Positions 60,301 to 64,000 of a DNA stretch of 64,000 bases are shown one piece after another (positions within the stretch are counted from its first letter, which is position 1; each line of letters starts with the position of its first letter). A model generated the notes under the pieces. It was not told the DNA's origin. It did not search any database and saw only the letters and a program-made list of their open reading frames with translations. Both the position numbers and the translations under genes were made by a program. The stretch comes from Tipula vernalis. Taxonomy: Eukaryota; Arthropoda; Insecta; Diptera; Tipulidae. The stretch is taken from contig OY282559.1 of assembly GCA_958295665.1 (NCBI GenBank), positions 128,687,605 to 128,751,604 on the forward strand, given 5' to 3'.

Positions 60301-60649
60301 ACTTCCGACTATTTTGATTACACAATCAATTAAAAGCCTGGAAACAAAAATCAACAAAACAGAATTAAATTAGAAACAAATAAGATTATGAAACCAGAAA
60401 TAAATGTTGTGACACGATCCCAGACCAAGCAATCATTTCAAAATTATTTAGTCAACCAATCAAGTTTTGAATATCCTAATAGTACTAATTCTAACTCGAA
60501 AATCGTTTCATTAACCAGGAGGTCATTAGTTGAGGTTCATTAATTCAGGAGGTTACTAAGGTGTATTCCGAACAGCTGAAAGATTAAAAAGATTTTACCA
60601 ATTAAAATATTTATTCGATGTAACTAAGGTGATAATGCGGTTGTGGTCT

Positions 60650-61065
60650 GCGTAAACTATTAAAAATAAAAAAATTAAGTTCATCAACATACCAACCGGA
60701 AACAAAAGGAGCCTTGGAGCGTTTGCACCGAACTTGAACAGAATTTTTAAGAATTTATATTCAGTCAGTCGAACAAAATTAAGATACATTATTTTATTAC
60801 GATTATATTTTGTAATTTTTACCTTCAACAGTACAGCGCGTACTGCGACTAAATTTATTCCAAATAAATTGCTCTTCGGACATAAACCAGTTAAACCAAT
60901 TTTTTCTAAGCCTAAAATTATGACGATAAAATTTCGCATGCAAAATTCTTTTAAAGTAGCTAGAAACAATCTGATTACACAGAAACAAAAATCAAAGTAT
61001 TTTTCCATACCAAGCCAAAAGCAAAAACATAATGTTATGAGTAGGCTTAGGATTCTTAGGTAAAA
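60650..61065 (+). pseudogene. Gypsy integrase C-terminal fragment
   Basis: An open frame at 60734-61063 includes TARTATKFIPNKLLFGHKPV, which resembles the integrase segment after the catalytic Glu (TGxSPYELLFG type). The catalytic core is missing. Confidence 0.65.
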
Positions 61066-61389
61066 AAAAATTTTTTTTTGGGAAATCCAAACCAAAAATT
61101 TGTTACAACATATTTATAAATGTTTTGGCATAATCACATATTTTTACATATTTCCACTTATTTTACGTTTTACAACATATTTTATGGTTTTATTCCAAAT
61201 ATTTTTAATTTATCATCAAGAATAACGTAATTAGACTTTCATACCTTAAAATTTGATAAAGCAAAATATTTTATAAGCCAAATTTTAAATTTAGGACAAC
61301 AAATATTTTTTTTTTGGCCTAAACTCAGCTAAGTTAAATCAGTAAATTAAGAACAAAATAAACGTCAAATTAAAACACATATCTCAATA
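61066..61389. other. AT-rich spacer
   Basis: Poly-T and A-rich sequence only. Confidence 0.5.
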
Positions 61390-63740
61390 GTTTACTGAAC
61401 ATTATTTTACGATCCGGAGATCTTCTAGAATAGCAGATTTTGTGATTGTTGCTTTTATTCGTTAACGTATTTGTCAGAATTCACATGAATTTTAGTAAAA
61501 TATTGAGTGGTATTTACAAGAGAATAGTCAATGTATTGTTTGTCAACATATGTACGTTTGTGAATTTCAACATATCGAATATAAAATCAGAATTTCGGGC
61601 AAAAAACTGAATGAGAATTTGAATTCCCAATTTTAATTGAATAAATTCTTGAGTAGGAACTTAAATTGGGTTTAAAAATTTAAAAATTGAATTAGATTTA
61701 CAAACTATATTTGAACAACTACTTATGTTGAATATAAATCAAAATCCAATCGTAGTTTTCAGACGAAATCTAGCTATAAATAGACTATGAATTCCAATCT
61801 TTGAATAAAAATTCCAACCAAAGCTTGTTGACTAAATATTGAGTGGATTTAAAAACACTTCCTGTTTTACATCCATACATTTCCAGTTTGAAATTAAACA
61901 GATACAATTATAATTGAGTTACAATTCGAATCACGACACCTTGCAATATTTTGAGTTAAATTAAAAATATAAATTATGAAAATCTTTCTGGATTAAACTA
62001 CATTTTGCATGAAATTTAAATAGTACAAATGGTTGTACATTGTTTCCTGTGTTAAAAATTGATTTCGAAGTTTAGATTAGAAATTGATTAGGACATTCTA
62101 TTAATTGCAACTAGGTAAGAAATAAGTTGCAATATGAGATTTGATCTCAAACAACTAACAAAATTTCCTCAGAATTTTAGCTTAGAAATTTGTATCGGAA
62201 ATTTCGAGTAAAATTTGAATTACGAATTTAACTTTAAAAAAATGGTTTTGGTATTCCAAACGTAATAAAATCTTTGGCGAAATTATACCATTTCACAAAA
62301 TTTTGACAGAAATGTAAGTTTACATTGCACAATAGTTCTACTGAGTGTATTTTCAATTAGAAAATAAAAAAATGAAAGCAAATTAGGTGGAGCTAAGAAT
62401 AGATATATCAAGGGAAAACCGAAATACATATTTTGAAACCAATTTGAATTGGAACAAAAAATTAAACTGAAAAAGAAAATAGTTTTTATGGATTCGAATG
62501 AAACCTTGGATGCACCCAGAATAAAATTACATCTGGATTTGAATCAACTTTGAGTGACATTTTAATCCGAAATTGAGTTAAACTTCGAAATTGTATTTAA
62601 ATGTTAAATGTAATTTTGATCACGCTCGTTGAATGAAATTGAAATGAAAACTTGAGTGAAATTTAAAGATTATTGTAATTTTCCTTTTAATATGTGAATT
62701 GTATTCGCTCTAGTAACTTAGTTTAAAATCAAAATCGATTCGAAAAACAATTAAGATTTTTAGTTAAAAATTTAGTTCCAAGAAGAAGAAATTAGCTTGA
62801 GAAAATTAGCTTGAATTCTAAACTAGACATAATGAATTTGAGTGAAATTTTAAGTAGGAATTGTCTTTGGATTTGGAAACACATTTTGAAAACAATTTTA
62901 GCAAAATATGTAATGCACTTTATGTGAATGAGCTTAAATTCTAAACACGATTTCAGCCAATTTTTTAGTTCAACTAGAACTAGGAATCAAGCCAAAATCT
63001 GAATGAATTTTGAGTAGGAACTTACATTAAAAATAGAGTTTAACAACCTTTAATAACAGTTTGAGTGAATTTTAAAAATTTGTTTTAGTACAATTTTTAT
63101 TTAGAATTGGGTAAAACAAGATTTGAACAAAGTTTGGATTAAAAATTCAATTTCAATCCAATCGAGAGTTTGAGCAAAAATTTAGATGCAATTTAAATAA
63201 AAAAATATTTCAAAAATGAGCATGAATTCCAAATTTAAGTAACGCAAAATTATGGTTGGAATTAAGCTAGAAATTTTGTGATATTTTGTTTACAAATTAA
63301 GTAAAAATTCCAACCTTAAGAAATTTATTGAGAATTTATTTGAGTGTTATTAGAAATTTTGAGTTAAAGTCGAATTTAAAACTCTAGTTTGGATTTGAAT
63401 TTTGAGCAGAAATCTGAGTAAGTTTCGAAGTATTTGAATTTTAAGACGTAATTGAAAAAAATGTTGAGTAGAAATTGAGCAAAAACATAACTGTAATTTA
63501 GTTTTTAGTAAGTTACAGTTATAAAATTGATTTGAGCTTAATTTTATGTTTAGTGAGAGCAAAATTCTGAGGAAAAATTGTTTTGAATTCCAAAATATTG
63601 GTTGCAATTAGATTGAAATTTTGTGGTATTTTGAATACAAGTAGGCTTAGTTCGAAACTCGATTTGACATAATTTAAGTGATAATTGAGTTATAATTTTG
63701 AGTGGAATTTAAAATACAAAATTTACAGATCAATTTCATT
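61390..63740. repeat. degenerate TTGAGT/AATTTGA-rich tract
   Basis: About 2.3 kb built of loose variants of TTGAGTGAAATTTAAAAATT and AATTTGAATTNNAA, with TTGAGT or TTGAAT recurring every few tens of bases on the plus strand, and with G appearing mostly inside these motifs. No exact period could be fixed by eye. It looks like a strongly diverged minisatellite. No coding sequence. Confidence 0.6.
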
Positions 63741-64000
63741 TCACATGACATTCACGTCTCAACAAAAATTCTTGATTTAATTTTACGAGTACATATGTCT
63801 CTAAATATCCTTTCTTATAAACCTAAATCCTTCTCTATCTTGGACATATGTTTTTTTTAAAGAAAACAACAAAAAGATCATGAATAATAAAAATAAAGTT
63901 CGTTTGTTAATTAAAGCTACCACATTCTTATGTATGTACATATTAAACGTTATATTAGGCAAACACGATCGCGGGTTGCTCGAATATTTTAATGATCATC
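63741..64000. other. window end, nothing recognised
   Basis: AT-rich sequence with no feature seen. Confidence 0.4.

Larger units (their letters stand above)
58255..61065 (+). mobile_element. mdg1/412-like Gypsy remnant
   Basis: Plus-strand pieces in Gypsy order: gag (58255-58560), protease (58771-58990), RT (59560-59880), RNase H (60040-60300) and integrase end (60650-61065). A 212-bp MITE is inserted at 59183-59394. Frames are short and broken, there are no LTRs and the whole is compressed, indicating large deletions. Confidence 0.8.

Overview
The window is AT-rich eukaryotic DNA with long A/T runs and no operon-like gene packing. The mix of transposons (Gypsy/Ty3 elements including an errantivirus-like one, BEL/Pao with an envelope remnant, Jockey-, I- and CR1-type LINEs, mauritiana-type mariner, piggyBac) points to an insect, most likely a fly. 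The species cannot be told from the sequence alone. I saw no rRNA, tRNA or CRISPR.

Only one stretch looks like a host gene: a short N/S/Q/G-rich 5' coding exon at 10459-10747. It has a good start context, an upstream in-frame stop, a strong splice donor at 10748 and a strong acceptor at 9909. If this reading is right, everything right of 10748 is first-intron sequence, more than 53 kb long and filled with mobile elements.

Layout from left to right: 1-2020, no gene. 2056-5878, a broken Gypsy element (minus) bounded by a 35-bp direct repeat. 5940-7200, copy 1 of an unassigned dispersed family (copy 2 is inverted at 55870-56720). 7201-10458, AT-rich sequence with a 95-bp TA microsatellite, then the host exon. 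11640-12790, CAACTCAA-type minisatellites and a ~107-bp tandem repeat. 13120-15170, a CR1-like LINE remnant split by a foldback element. 16740-22640, the same tandem-repeat family carrying two nested piggyBac elements. 22641-28380, AT-rich sequence with a 27-bp inverted repeat and a foldback MITE. 28381-38435, an I-type LINE fragment, a nearly intact Jockey ORF2, a TIR element containing a smaller MITE, and a full-length but decayed Jockey element. 40173-40976, a MITE. 41012-43585, a BEL/Pao remnant with env-like sequence. 43586-45640, a CsRn1-like Gypsy remnant. 45770-46930, a ~365-bp tandem repeat. 47005-51250, an errantivirus-like Gypsy with a MITE in pol. 53820-55320, mariner and LINE fragments. 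57721-59394, palindromic elements. 58255-61065, an mdg1/412-like Gypsy remnant. 61390-63740, a degenerate TTGAGT-rich tract.

No element appears able to move by itself: each has stops, frameshifts or missing catalytic segments. The best preserved are Jockey copy 1 (a single UGA in ORF2) and the inner piggyBac (perfect TIRs and TTAA target duplication, catalytic Asp residues kept, but one frameshift and three stops). The insertion history can be read directly: removing the inner piggyBac plus one TTAA restores the outer transposase frame, removing the outer one restores the tandem repeat it hit, and an uninterrupted paralogue of the 32154-33231 insertion site lies at 24488-24530.
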